Below the pieces are notes generated by a model. It made no database searches and was not told the origin of the DNA. It was given only the letters and a program-made list of their open reading frames with translations. The position numbers and the translations under genes were made by a program. Positions 34,858 through 43,778 of a stretch of 54,813 bases of DNA are shown one piece after another; position 1 is the stretch's first letter, and every line of letters starts with the position of its first letter. This DNA is from Ignavibacteria bacterium (GTDB lineage Bacteria; Bacteroidota; Ignavibacteria; Ch128b), in the NCBI GenBank assembly GCA_013177855.1, contig JABLYA010000004.1, forward strand, positions 1-54,813, given 5' to 3'.

Positions 34858-37123
34858 ATCTAAATGCCTCATAGTTGATTGATACGGTATTTAGTACTGT
34901 ATCGGGTTCTAATTCTATTTCATATTGTATGTATTTATTAAATACTCTATCTCTTATTGGTATATCTAATCTCTTATTTTCTAAATCCAGTTTATATTCT
35001 TTGTTATTAATATAAACTTTAGCTTTACCTTTACCATCAAATACAATGCTGTTAACCTTAAATCTTACATATGGTTCATTCAAATTTATCTTTTTTGAAC
35101 GAATTTTGCATACTTCAGGTATTAGTTTTAACTGATATAGTTTATTACTACTTACCGCTGTTAATCCATATTGTTCTGTATAGACAATATTTTTAACAGC
35201 ATCTCTTAAAGTATTTAGTCTCCAGGTTTTAGCCTTAGGATCATATATATACAGTACATTATTCTCAATAAGAATTATTTCTTCTTTTAATGGATTAAAT
35301 GTTACATTCAAATTTCCATATTTTTCTTTTATTAATTCACTCATATATTCAGTTATGTCTACAATATTTTGAGTATTATACAAATACAGTCCTTTACTAC
35401 TAAGTATTAATAATCCTTCTGGTATTTCTAAATAATCTTTATAATCATTTATAATGAGAGAAATTCTATCTTTTTCTACAAAGAATAACAATTCATCTTC
35501 ATTAGATATATGTATCACTGTTAATACATTGTTATAATAAACTCCTAAATCATTGTTTATGTTTAATAGCAAGTTACCTTCTACTTGTGGAATAATATTA
35601 TAAAATGCTTTAGTTATTACTCCATTACCTATAACTGGATAATAAATCTTATTAGCTTTAGTTACAAATGGTACGTCTTTAATTACTGTAATATCATCAA
35701 AATGTTTTATAGGCTCTTTATCATATACTCCTAATGTTTGAGTTAAATATATTCCAGAAAGACTATACTTATCCGCTATTAACCGCCTTTTAGCTAACTT
35801 ATCAATATTTGGGTAAAAATCTACAAATGTTGTTATAAATAGATATTGTGGAATATTATCTTTGTCGAATATATTAAAATTAGCTACCATTTCAGGTTGT
35901 GTATCTGGATCCATTTTAATATAAACTCTAATAGCAATAATATGCTTATATAATAGCTCGTTATAAATTGGTATTAAAACTTCAATTACAAATGGATTGT
36001 TTTCAATTTCTGTTTTATATTTCTTATAAAGTAATTCAGTATTATCATCAAGTAGATAAGTTATATATACCTCTTTTTCTAAATATGGGCTGTTAATTAA
36101 TCTTTCGGAATAAGGATATTTGCTATAGTCTGTCTCTATATGGATATTAGCTTTATGAACTAGGTTTGGATTGTCTTTAATACTTTTTAAGATATTATAC
36201 ATTGTTACTAAATCACCTTTAAAACCAACTCTTACTATTGTGCCATATACAGGATCATTAACACTAGTCAGATTAAAATAGTTTTTATCTATATTTACAA
36301 AGTTTATTAATACTTGATTTAGCTCTAGTTCTCCTCCGTTCTGCAGTTTAAATTTCAAATTCCAATTATTTATGGGATATTCTAATCGTACTGTTTGTTT
36401 CGCTACCGTCAACGTAGGTGTATTAACAATGTATACTCCTACCAGCTCTAAATCAAAATGCAAGGAGTTAATTTTCTCACCATTTTTAAACAAATGTACC
36501 TTCCCATTAAACTTCACAAGTCCATTGTTATATGGATAATATACTAGTTCTAATTGATCTACACTTACTGTTACTTCAGTATCCAGTATAGTAACAGTAG
36601 TTTTTGGTAAAAAACTAACTTGAACACCATCCAGAAACGTAGGTTCAGGGTAGTATTCTACCAGTTCTATATTCTCATATCTTCTAAGTACAGGAAATTT
36701 ATATCTTCTAATTCTTTTGAGAACATAAAACTTCTTATCAGTAAGTATATATACTTTACCTTCATGGTTAACAGCACGTCTATAATTACCTTCTATGGGA
36801 AACTCTTGAGTTAAATTATTGTTTTTGATAACAATCTTATTGGAGTGTGCTATTAACAAATATCTTTGAGGATCATATTGGTAGGTGTTTTTAAATTCAT
36901 TGCTTTTTAATTGACAGGCATATTTATCTTCATCTAAAACTATTTCTTGTAAATCTAATATATTTTCATCAAAACTATCTAACTCTTCTAATACATATTT
37001 TTTAGCTTCTATTCTATTTTCTAATATCAATGCATCTATATATTCAGAAAACTCTAATGATGCTTCACTGTCGTTTACATCTGTCAGTAATCCTCTAAAT
37101 TTATTAATCTTAATATCTGGCAT
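34847..37123 (-). CDS. Tail nozzle-like protein (T7 gp12 type)
   Basis: From the ATG at 37121-37123 (MPDIKINKFRGLLTDVN) the product is 758 residues; an upstream GTG at 37159 lies within the holin gene. The N-terminus resembles podovirus tail tubular protein B/nozzle proteins (xINxFxGLxxDxN), and the body is a long series of beta strands, as in their beta-propeller. The C-terminal 100 residues are also beta-rich. It should form the distal tail tube. The size is close to T7 gp12 (about 790 aa). Gene order (holin upstream, internal virion proteins downstream) supports a tail role. Confidence 0.65.
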   Translation of the reverse strand: MPDIKINKFRGLLTDVNDSEASLEFSEYIDALILENRIEAKKYVLEELDSFDENILDLQEIVLDEDKYACQLKSNEFKNTYQYDPQRYLLIAHSNKIVIKNNNLTQEFPIEGNYRRAVNHEGKVYILTDKKFYVLKRIRRYKFPVLRRYENIELVEYYPEPTFLDGVQVSFLPKTTVTILDTEVTVSVDQLELVYYPYNNGLVKFNGKVHLFKNGEKINSLHFDLELVGVYIVNTPTLTVAKQTVRLEYPINNWNLKFKLQNGGELELNQVLINFVNIDKNYFNLTSVNDPVYGTIVRVGFKGDLVTMYNILKSIKDNPNLVHKANIHIETDYSKYPYSERLINSPYLEKEVYITYLLDDNTELLYKKYKTEIENNPFVIEVLIPIYNELLYKHIIAIRVYIKMDPDTQPEMVANFNIFDKDNIPQYLFITTFVDFYPNIDKLAKRRLIADKYSLSGIYLTQTLGVYDKEPIKHFDDITVIKDVPFVTKANKIYYPVIGNGVITKAFYNIIPQVEGNLLLNINNDLGVYYNNVLTVIHISNEDELLFFVEKDRISLIINDYKDYLEIPEGLLILSSKGLYLYNTQNIVDITEYMSELIKEKYGNLNVTFNPLKEEIILIENNVLYIYDPKAKTWRLNTLRDAVKNIVYTEQYGLTAVSSNKLYQLKLIPEVCKIRSKKINLNEPYVRFKVNSIVFDGKGKAKVYINNKEYKLDLENKRLDIPIRDRVFNKYIQYEIELEPDTVLNTVSINYEAFRYDI
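35157..35200. repeat. Nested inverted repeat inside the nozzle gene
   Basis: GCTGTTAA (35157-35164) pairs with TTAACAGC (35193-35200). Between them ATATTGT and ACAATAT also pair, giving a two-helix hairpin within coding sequence. Two octamer copies are used in opposite orientation. Confidence 0.65.
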
Positions 37124-37124
37124 A

Positions 37125-37514
37125 TCACTTCTTATACTCCTTAATAATCTTTTCAGCACTTCTACCTACAACATATCCACCAAGTCCTATTTGAAGCAAT
37201 GTCCATGCTTCATTTGATAGTCTATAAGCTAATATTCCTAAACTATCTAAAACTACAAGTATAAGAAATGTTAACATAGTAATTGGTCTCCAATTTCTCT
37301 GTATCCAGGATTGTCCTTGAGCTTCTGCAGTGATAATAGTTTTTTGAGCTTCCACTAATTGAGTTTCTAATTCGATTAACTTACTTGTAATTTCATTTTC
37401 TAATTTCTTTAACTCTATTTGTGCTTTTAGTCTTTCTTCATCAGTAGTAGTTAAATTATTTATTATATCTCCTATAGGTTTAATAGCATTTGTAATTGTA
37501 TCCCATATTGGCAT
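37125..37514 (-). CDS. Holin, GTA 3TM type
   Basis: A 129-residue protein. An N-terminal amphipathic region and a coiled coil (residues about 25-65) precede the pattern QSWIQRNWRPITMLTFLILVV, a second hydrophobic stretch, and EAWTLLQIGLGGYVVGRSAEKIIKEY. This is the layout of the GTA_holin_3TM family (PF11351), which makes membrane holes for the endolysin. The muramidase gene is directly upstream, so the two form a lysis cassette. The family is mostly from Gram-negative hosts. SD is weak (GGAGT). Confidence 0.8.
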   Translation of the reverse strand: MPIWDTITNAIKPIGDIINNLTTTDEERLKAQIELKKLENEITSKLIELETQLVEAQKTIITAEAQGQSWIQRNWRPITMLTFLILVVLDSLGILAYRLSNEAWTLLQIGLGGYVVGRSAEKIIKEYKK

Positions 37515-37522
37515 AAATACTC

Positions 37523-38089
37523 CTATTGTTTAATTATATCTATTCTACTAAACCAACCTATAAATTTCTCTTGTGTCTCATTAGTTAACATTATTTCTAT
37601 ATAATGAGAACCTTGTAAAATATTAAGTATGTTATATACTAATCTGGTACCTCTATTTTTTATACAGGTTAATAGCGTATTATATGTAGTATCTCCAAAT
37701 TTACCATCTACTTTAACATTTGGATATAACTTCTGATTATTATTCAAAATATTACAAGTTATTTGAATAAATGTAGTAGTTCTTTGTTTACCTAAATTAA
37801 CTGATTGTTCAAATATTTCATCAGCTATAACTTCTGGTAATGTATCTAATCTAAAGTAATCCCAATACTCTTTTTTATAAAATTCTGCTGTTAACCTTTC
37901 TAATTCATTATTGTTCTTTAATTCTGATAACTTTCCTTTAGATTTATATTCATCTATTATCTTCCAACCTTCCCAGTTAGGATTATATCTTCTAGATATT
38001 CCTTTATAAGTTTCTCCTCCTTTGTCATCAGGATCATTTACATATCCACCCTCATGTTTAATTAATCTTTCATAAGATTTATCAAACAT
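37523..38089 (-). CDS. Endolysin, GH108-type N-acetylmuramidase
   Basis: Starting at the ATG at 38087-38089 with GGGGAG upstream, the product is 188 residues. The N-terminus has the GH108 signature: HE13GGYVNDPDDKGGETYKGIS, with Glu13 the likely catalytic acid. The C-terminal half (from about residue 120, LYPNVKVDGKFGDTTYNTLL) resembles the peptidoglycan-binding domain that follows in this family. It cleaves the glycan strands of peptidoglycan at lysis. No signal peptide is seen, so it depends on the adjacent holin. Confidence 0.88.
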   Translation of the reverse strand: MFDKSYERLIKHEGGYVNDPDDKGGETYKGISRRYNPNWEGWKIIDEYKSKGKLSELKNNNELERLTAEFYKKEYWDYFRLDTLPEVIADEIFEQSVNLGKQRTTTFIQITCNILNNNQKLYPNVKVDGKFGDTTYNTLLTCIKNRGTRLVYNILNILQGSHYIEIMLTNETQEKFIGWFSRIDIIKQ

Positions 38090-38091
38090 AA

Positions 38092-38283
38092 TTATCTCCC
38101 CTTCTTCCATTTACTTGCATTTAACGCAAATATTGCTTTCTTTACCATTGCCTTAGAATATCTACCTGGATTATTTTTAACTCTTCTGGCAAACTCTTTT
38201 ACCGATAATCCTCTTTTTTTAGCAGCGGCTGTAAATGTACCTCTCTTAGAAGGTTTAATATAAATTCTACTCTTCCGAGCCAT
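38092..38283 (-). CDS. Small basic conserved phage protein
   Basis: A 63-residue, strongly basic protein (MARKSRIYIKPSKRGTFTAAAKKRG...KKAIFALNASKWKKGR). The second ATG at 38283 is preferred because GGAG lies at proper spacing from it and only 2 bases from the first. Short proteins of this pattern (xIxIKPSxRGTFTAAAKK...AxFAxNAxKW) recur in structural regions of podoviruses and crAss-like phages, from memory. They may bind DNA inside the capsid. Exact role unknown. Confidence 0.7.
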   Translation of the reverse strand: MARKSRIYIKPSKRGTFTAAAKKRGLSVKEFARRVKNNPGRYSKAMVKKAIFALNASKWKKGR

Positions 38284-38656
38284 TTTCATTCTCCTTTAAT
38301 TGTTCATATATCATTCTTCTGTTTCCACAATATGAACATACCCAAAATGTAGTATAATAATTATCAAACCATCTACTTTTTTCTTCCAGTTTTAAATACT
38401 TTCTTTCTGCTCTACATTCTGGACAGTAATAACTTTCCACTTCAAATTCTAATATTTCTTTCATATCTTCTGTATTTTCCTCATTGTCTTTCTCTTCTGG
38501 TACTATATCTAAATGACCTTCAAAGTAGTAATTTAAGTTTCTTAACATACCTTCAAGTATGCCCAATATATCATCAAGTGTTAAATCATCACTATCTATT
38601 TCGTTTGTAATTTTTCTATAAGGAGTATATACTGTGTGTTCTATAGTTATTCTCAT
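38267..38656 (-). CDS. Zinc-ribbon protein, 129 aa
   Basis: The N-terminal 75 residues are acidic and unrecognised. The C-terminal part has CPEC and CSYCG about 35 residues apart, the four ligands of a zinc ribbon. The gene overlaps the start of the small basic protein and the end of the membrane-protein gene upstream, typical of a tightly coupled operon. Function unknown. Confidence 0.6.
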   Translation of the reverse strand: MRITIEHTVYTPYRKITNEIDSDDLTLDDILGILEGMLRNLNYYFEGHLDIVPEEKDNEENTEDMKEILEFEVESYYCPECRAERKYLKLEEKSRWFDNYYTTFWVCSYCGNRRMIYEQLKENENGSEE

Positions 38657-39060
38657 ACAAAGAATACCAGATAAGTTATGATAGATGCTGTTAACAGCAC
38701 AAATTTAGCAAGTAAACTTATGTTTCTTTCTACAAAACTTTGTGTTTGAGTAGATACTCTAAAAAATGGTAATCCTCTAAGTAAATTTAATCCACCATCA
38801 TAAAGTATAGTCCAAAATAGTGAAAATGTAATAAGTAAATTAGTGTACTTTACATACTCTATAAACTCATCAGGTTTAAATATCAATATGACTAAATAAA
38901 CAAATACAAGTGTCCACTGACAAAATTGAAAATGTTTCCATAGTTTTTGATAATCTTTAGCATATTTAGTAGTGATAAATAATTTTTCTTGATCTCTATA
39001 ATAATTTTCATACACATTTAGAATTAAATAAGCTAAAAAGAATGTTAAAAATATTAGCAT
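38653..39060 (-). CDS. Four-TM membrane protein
   Basis: A 135-residue protein with four hydrophobic helices (about residues 2-17, 47-63, 75-90, 114-134) and a charged loop after the first. Not recognised. Its last codons hold a full 14-bp palindrome of the window-wide repeat at 38686-38699. It lies among other small membrane proteins upstream of the lysis cassette and could assist lysis or block superinfection. Confidence 0.55.
   Translation of the reverse strand: MLIFLTFFLAYLILNVYENYYRDQEKLFITTKYAKDYQKLWKHFQFCQWTLVFVYLVILIFKPDEFIEYVKYTNLLITFSLFWTILYDGGLNLLRGLPFFRVSTQTQSFVERNISLLAKFVLLTASIITYLVFFV
38686..38699. repeat. TGCTGTTAACAGCA palindrome within a coding region
   Basis: A perfect 14-bp palindrome, both octamers overlapping by four bases, within the 3' end of the four-TM gene. 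Identical copies occur at 8372-8385 and 47706-47719. Confidence 0.9.
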
Positions 39061-39067
39061 ATAACTC

Positions 39068-39343
39068 CTACTTATTATTGAAAAATACTTTTATGTAAAT
39101 ATAATAGACAATAGTAGCTACAGTAGTTAACAGCACTGATAATACACCCCAAAAATCATAAATCTGTATAAGTGTTTCTGTTTCAAATAGAAATGATATA
39201 GCTCTAAATCCTAATCCAATTGAATATGCAAAAAATAAATGTGCTGTTAACCATCTTAAATATCCATTTTTACTTTTATAAAACTCCATTCCAATTAAAA
39301 AACTAAATATTGTAGATAAAGTATATAATGAAAAAGCGAGCAT
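39068..39343 (-). CDS. Three-TM membrane protein
   Basis: A 91-residue protein with three hydrophobic segments (about residues 3-19, 33-52, 66-87), unrecognised. It lies seven bases upstream of the four-TM gene. It has a good AAGGAGTTAATATG start. Candidate lysis accessory, by position only. Confidence 0.55.
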   Translation of the reverse strand: MLAFSLYTLSTIFSFLIGMEFYKSKNGYLRWLTAHLFFAYSIGLGFRAISFLFETETLIQIYDFWGVLSVLLTTVATIVYYIYIKVFFNNK

Positions 39344-39352
39344 ATTAACTCC

Positions 39353-39583
39353 TTATTTAATGCGTCTGTCAATACTCTCAAGTAATGATTTTAACCCAGA
39401 AAGTACATCTGTATTCTCTTTAATTACTCTAGTCATATTATCTAAATTCTTTTGATTTTCTTCTCTCCATTCATCTCTTTCTTTCTTATGTTGTTTTAAT
39501 AAATATTGAACATAATATATCAACATACCAAGTGTAACAGCAGTTATACTGAAATTCTCTACTATTTTGATATATTCTGACAT
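39353..39583 (-). CDS. N-terminal TM plus coiled-coil protein
   Basis: A 76-residue protein with one N-terminal membrane helix (TAVTLGMLIYYVQYLL), then KQHKKERDEWREENQKNLDNM and a helical tail. This layout is shared with BhlA/UviB-like holin-type proteins and with small spanin-like or anchor proteins. Given the dedicated 3TM holin nearby, I leave the role open. Confidence 0.55.
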   Translation of the reverse strand: MSEYIKIVENFSITAVTLGMLIYYVQYLLKQHKKERDEWREENQKNLDNMTRVIKENTDVLSGLKSLLESIDRRIK

Positions 39584-39586
39584 ATT

Positions 39587-39787
39587 TTATTCCTGTAATT
39601 CTTCTAAACCAACAATATTCTCTTTGTGTATAACGGCACTAGTATAATATGGTACAAATCTTTCTTCTTCATTTTCTACTACTATTTCTCCTAAATCACA
39701 GTTGTAATGTTCATCATCTATTTGAAAGTTAACTGCACATTTAGTAAATCCTTCAATAGGTTCTGTTAAATCAAATATATTGGTCAT
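39587..39787 (-). CDS. Small acidic hypothetical protein, 66 aa
   Basis: An acidic, unrecognised protein between the fibre and the membrane-protein cluster. It contains two cysteines (CAVNF and CDLGE). No motif supports a function. A SD-like AGGAG lies before the ATG at 39787. Confidence 0.45.
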   Translation of the reverse strand: MTNIFDLTEPIEGFTKCAVNFQIDDEHYNCDLGEIVVENEEERFVPYYTSAVIHKENIVGLEELQE

Positions 39788-39798
39788 ATTACTTCTCC

Positions 39799-41718
39799 TT
39801 ACATTATTTTATCATAAACTAAAATTATATCTATATTTGAATTCCCAGCTTTAACATATAAGCTTCTTGTTGAAGTTGTGAAACTATTAACATCAATTAC
39901 CTTAGTCTCACCATCACCTATATTCACACCATTAATTAATTCGTTCGCATTTGTAGTTGTCCCTAAATATATCGTATTAGTTCCAGCATAATTATTCTTA
40001 ACAATTACTTGCTTTAAGTTATGATTTGCTTTCTGAGTGTTAACCAACTGCACAGTCGTTATTGATATACCAGATTTATAATCTCTATATCCTGCTAAAG
40101 CAATAGGATTACCATAAGTAGTTCCGTGTAATCCATTCTGACTTTCTAACCAACCCATTGCACCTGCATTTTGTGGTAGATATTCAGCAACACTGCCAAC
40201 TTGGTAACATTCAACATTATCTATGGTGAAATAATTTGTTGTTCTACCATAAAAATCTAATGCTGTGGTTAAAGCTTCACCAATAAACTCTATTGTTCCA
40301 TTACCAGATGCTCTAATATCAGACCCTTGTATCATTGTTATATTTGTAAACCTATCAGTAGAAATTCCACAATCACCAGAACCACTATAATCACCAATCG
40401 TAAATTTAACTCTATACCTCTTACCAACTTGTAATATGTTCGCTGATAATACAGTTATATTAACATAGTTAGCAATAGCCTTGCCCCCAGATATAGACCA
40501 TCCAGTTCCTTTATACCAGAACCCAGTATCACTATCAAATGTGCTATTATCACCTGTAACTAATCCATTTTGACTTGCCCTTCTATCTGCATAAGGCAAT
40601 ACATAAGCTAATGGATTGCCGTTGTTGTAAAGCTCTATCACTTCAGATTGAGTTAATGCACGATTATATAATCTTGCGAAGAATAATTTATGGTTACCTA
40701 ATGCTGTCCCAGTTCCAGTGCGATTAAATTGCAGAGGATAACTATTAGATATAGTATTATTGGGGCAATTGAGTGTTCCTTCCAATATACCATTAATATA
40801 TAGAAATATTATATTGCCAGATTTAACTGCTACTAAATGATATAACTTATTTGGTTGAGGAACTTGTGTGGAAATTAAAGAATAGGTTGTTCCATCATCA
40901 ATATTAAATCTAAAATATGTTTGATTGTAAAACAAAGAATATCCATTGTTAAAATAATCACTTTTATCCAACAATACCAAACTCCCCGAAGGAATATTTA
41001 CGCCTGTCTTAAAATAGACTTCTAAGCTAAAGTTGCCTGTTCCAAAATCCAGATTATCATTGTCTGCAACTTGCACATAATCATCAACTCCATCAAACCA
41101 ATAACCACTAACATCGCCAGAATTATTGTCTTCAATAAGTTGTATTCTCTTTTCGCTATCAGCTGTTTTAACAGTAGGTGTTTTAGATTTATTACCCAGT
41201 ACAAAATCATTACCAGCAGGTGTAGGTAATACTGTTAACGATTTTATTAACCAACCTCCACCAGTTCCACTTCCATTATTAACTATTCTAGCTATTTCAG
41301 TTGATCCAATAGAGAATGTAATATCTCCGCTACCATTAGCATCACTATCAGCTACAATATTGGTAGAACCAGTATTAGAAACTCCTCCAGTAGCCCCTGT
41401 AATTCCACTAAGTAAACTACCATCACCTACAAACTTTACTCCAGTACCTGCTGTAATTCTTTTGTTAACAGCATCAACTGTAAGCAGTGTATTACCTGAC
41501 AAATCTTCTATAACTAATATATCTCCATTGCTATCTGTAGGTTTTACTACTACTTTATCTTTTCTTATTAGAATTGGTAGTTCATTACCTCTCCCATCTG
41601 ATAGTCTAACTAATGTACTATCAGATAATCCTTGATTATTATTACCAAAATGAACTAAATCTTTATAACTATTAGAAGGAGTTTTATTAGTTAAATCTTT
41701 ACTTGTGTTAATACCCAT
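39799..41718 (-). CDS. Tail fibre/appendage with LamG-like domain
   Basis: A 639-residue protein. Residues about 1-110 resemble fibre shaft or attachment sequence (NGDILVIEDLSGNTLLTVDAVNKRITAGTGVKF). About 203-365 is a concanavalin/LamG-like domain (FDGVDDYVQVADNDNLDFG...FSLEVYF...YHLVAVKSGN...FARLYNRALTQSEVIELY). A beta-rich carbohydrate-binding-like segment follows (SISGGKAIANYVNITV...), then a C-terminal domain. This layout fits a receptor-binding fibre recognising surface glycans. GC content looks higher than in neighbours, suggesting recent acquisition. Confidence 0.75.
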   Translation of the reverse strand: MGINTSKDLTNKTPSNSYKDLVHFGNNNQGLSDSTLVRLSDGRGNELPILIRKDKVVVKPTDSNGDILVIEDLSGNTLLTVDAVNKRITAGTGVKFVGDGSLLSGITGATGGVSNTGSTNIVADSDANGSGDITFSIGSTEIARIVNNGSGTGGGWLIKSLTVLPTPAGNDFVLGNKSKTPTVKTADSEKRIQLIEDNNSGDVSGYWFDGVDDYVQVADNDNLDFGTGNFSLEVYFKTGVNIPSGSLVLLDKSDYFNNGYSLFYNQTYFRFNIDDGTTYSLISTQVPQPNKLYHLVAVKSGNIIFLYINGILEGTLNCPNNTISNSYPLQFNRTGTGTALGNHKLFFARLYNRALTQSEVIELYNNGNPLAYVLPYADRRASQNGLVTGDNSTFDSDTGFWYKGTGWSISGGKAIANYVNITVLSANILQVGKRYRVKFTIGDYSGSGDCGISTDRFTNITMIQGSDIRASGNGTIEFIGEALTTALDFYGRTTNYFTIDNVECYQVGSVAEYLPQNAGAMGWLESQNGLHGTTYGNPIALAGYRDYKSGISITTVQLVNTQKANHNLKQVIVKNNYAGTNTIYLGTTTNANELINGVNIGDGETKVIDVNSFTTSTRSLYVKAGNSNIDIILVYDKIM

Positions 41719-41727
41719 ATCACACTC

Positions 41728-41841
41728 CTAGTATTGTGCCCATTTACGATTTAACTGTGACCAATATCTTTCTAGTTTTAGATATCTTAAAATATTAAAT
41801 GTCTTTATATCATAAAAAAATGTTCTAAAAAACAAACTCAT
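41728..41841 (-). CDS. Very small basic protein, 37 aa
   Basis: A frame from ATG (41839-41841), reading MSLFFRTFFYDIKTFNILRY and ending RKWAQY, fills the gap upstream of the fibre gene. GAGGT lies at suitable spacing, and the stop region carries the fibre gene's SD (AGGAGTGTGATATG). It is aromatic and basic. It could be a real micro-protein or just the coding-like leader of the fibre gene. Confidence 0.45.
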   Translation of the reverse strand: MSLFFRTFFYDIKTFNILRYLKLERYWSQLNRKWAQY

Positions 41842-41848
41842 ATTAACC

Positions 41849-42076
41849 TCAATAACAAACTATAGCTCCATTTAACAACTGTAATTTAGTTACAGCTGCT
41901 ATTAACCTAAATCCAGGTGGAAATATTACACAATTACCGCCTGGATCCGCTAACTTGAGCGTCCCTTCATGTTTTTCATTAGCAGTTTCCAATACAGCAA
42001 ATTGAGTATAGTCTATAAAATCTATCGTATTAACATTTAAATTCTCATGTAAATTAGTATCAGAAATAAAAATCAT
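41849..42076 (-). CDS. Small hypothetical beta-rich protein
   Basis: A 75-residue protein with beta-type segments (KLADPGGNCVIFPPGFRLIAAVTKLQLL). It overlaps the upstream gene by four bases (ATGA). Located in the tail/appendage block, it may be a minor structural protein. Confidence 0.5.
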   Translation of the reverse strand: MIFISDTNLHENLNVNTIDFIDYTQFAVLETANEKHEGTLKLADPGGNCVIFPPGFRLIAAVTKLQLLNGAIVCY

Positions 42077-42552
42077 TGTTTATTCTCCCTCAATTTATAT
42101 TCTAAATTGTTAATAGCAAGGTCTATATCTGGATTTACTCTTCTGTTAGAAAGTAGATTAACATATTTATTAACATAATAGATAAACAATTCTAAGTATT
42201 CTTCTGGTATATCTAAATAGTCATCTTTACTTGTAATAGGTATTGCACTACGTATTCCTGTTAATATGAACTTAGTATTTTGATTATATGGGAATATAGT
42301 TTTATTAAAAAAGAGATATATAGCATCTCCTGAATTATAAAAAGCAAATTCTATCTCTGTACTATTTATACTTTTGGTCATATCCTCTAGAGAAGTCTCT
42401 GTAGTAATTGTTTTCACTAAACTTGTAGCTTCGTTAATAGCAATCACTGAACTAACAGATTTTAAGTTAAGTAAATTAAAATCTATTGCTATTATATAAG
42501 CCTCAACGCCTTCAATAAATATTGGTACGTGTACTACTGGTAATCCAAACAT
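42073..42552 (-). CDS. Hypothetical structural-region protein, 159 aa
   Basis: Unrecognised protein with mixed beta and helical segments and a C-terminal helix pair. It is translationally coupled to the small gene downstream by an ATGA overlap. The block of unrecognised genes between the fibre and the adaptors probably encodes appendage or collar components. Confidence 0.5.
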   Translation of the reverse strand: MFGLPVVHVPIFIEGVEAYIIAIDFNLLNLKSVSSVIAINEATSLVKTITTETSLEDMTKSINSTEIEFAFYNSGDAIYLFFNKTIFPYNQNTKFILTGIRSAIPITSKDDYLDIPEEYLELFIYYVNKYVNLLSNRRVNPDIDLAINNLEYKLRENKQ

Positions 42553-42561
42553 AAATCACCT

Positions 42562-43767
42562 TCAAATAGTACTTGAAGAAGTTAATTTATCTCTTACAGC
42601 TGGAAAGTTAAAATAGAAAGATATTTTAGCCAACTGTAATGGTTTAATAGCAAGTGTACCTCCAATAAAATCTCCACTTAATTGTGCACCTACTATTAAC
42701 ACTTTATTTGAAACCCCTACAGTACCTATAACTCCAAGACCATTAACAGCATAAATTACACTACTTGTATTAAGATTTTCAAATATTCTTGATATACCTA
42801 CTTTAGTACTTAAATCACTATTTAGGTTAGTAGTGGCGTAATAACTTAAATTAGTATCTATTAATGGATTAGGTAATGAATAACTAACAGGAGTAACTAA
42901 GAATTGTGTTCCAGACTGTCTACCATTAAGAACTATACCTTCAGTCTTACTATTAGCACCAGAATTTAAATCTACTTTATTAAATATATCAGAAGATAAA
43001 TTCAAAGTAACATTACTACCATTTACAGCCTTTAAGGTTACATTATTATTTGCCGTTAACAGTCCATATAAAATCGATATAAAGTTATTTGTATAACTGT
43101 TATTAGATTTAGCTTTAATTTCATATTTAACAGTTAGTAAGTAGTTTGGAGGTACTTCTATCTTTTCACCTACTGAGTTTACAATAAAGTCTCTTGCAAG
43201 TAGTACATACGATGTTTCGTTTGTAACATATTTACCTACTAAACCTATTTCGTTTACATAAACAGATTGACTGGTATTATCATTAATTAATGTTCGAGTT
43301 ATAATCAATGTGGAAGGGTCTTGTAAAGAAACTACAGTATTACTATATAATACAGAAGATGTACTAAATCTTTTGTTTAAACTATAATCAGAAGATAAAA
43401 CTCTATCAAAATTAATCGAACCATTAATAACTAATCCAGAAGAACTACCTGTAGTGTCTCCAAAATGAATTCCAAAATTAGAAACACTAGAAGCTATAGA
43501 ACTTTCAACTGCTGTTAAATATCCAACATCTAAAGCAGTAACATCTCCATTAGTTTCTTTTAAACTTCCACTATCTACTATTCCAAATAAATATCCTAGT
43601 ACCTTAACAAAATTAGATACAAAACTATCTATACCCTTACTTATAGTGTACTTTACATTTCCATTAATATCTTTTAACTCAGTAGTTAATTGCACGTCTA
43701 ATATAGATTGAGCATAAGATTGAATTCCTTTTTTAGTTTCTACTTCAACTCTAAAATATGGGTTCAT
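42562..43767 (-). CDS. Putative tail/appendage structural protein, 401 aa
   Basis: Rich in Ser, Asn, Thr and Val with many short beta strands and few charged residues. The segments LIITRTLINDNTSQSVYVNEIGL and LLTVKYEIK resemble those in podovirus appendage or head-fibre proteins, from memory. No enzyme motif. It is encoded between the neck-type proteins and the fibre, consistent with an exposed virion component. Family assignment is not possible by eye. Confidence 0.5.
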   Translation of the reverse strand: MNPYFRVEVETKKGIQSYAQSILDVQLTTELKDINGNVKYTISKGIDSFVSNFVKVLGYLFGIVDSGSLKETNGDVTALDVGYLTAVESSIASSVSNFGIHFGDTTGSSSGLVINGSINFDRVLSSDYSLNKRFSTSSVLYSNTVVSLQDPSTLIITRTLINDNTSQSVYVNEIGLVGKYVTNETSYVLLARDFIVNSVGEKIEVPPNYLLTVKYEIKAKSNNSYTNNFISILYGLLTANNNVTLKAVNGSNVTLNLSSDIFNKVDLNSGANSKTEGIVLNGRQSGTQFLVTPVSYSLPNPLIDTNLSYYATTNLNSDLSTKVGISRIFENLNTSSVIYAVNGLGVIGTVGVSNKVLIVGAQLSGDFIGGTLAIKPLQLAKISFYFNFPAVRDKLTSSSTI

Positions 43768-43778
43768 ACTTCCTCCAG

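Noticed and set aside
39353-39583. Second holin
   Set aside because: The TM plus coiled-coil layout fits BhlA-like proteins, but a dedicated 3TM holin is already next to the muramidase, so the role was left open.
41126-41635. A 169-codon plus-strand frame opposite the fibre gene
   Set aside because: It is rich in Ser, Leu, Pro and Val as expected from the complement of the fibre's Asn/Gly/Thr codons, has no SD, and would be alone on the plus strand in the late region.
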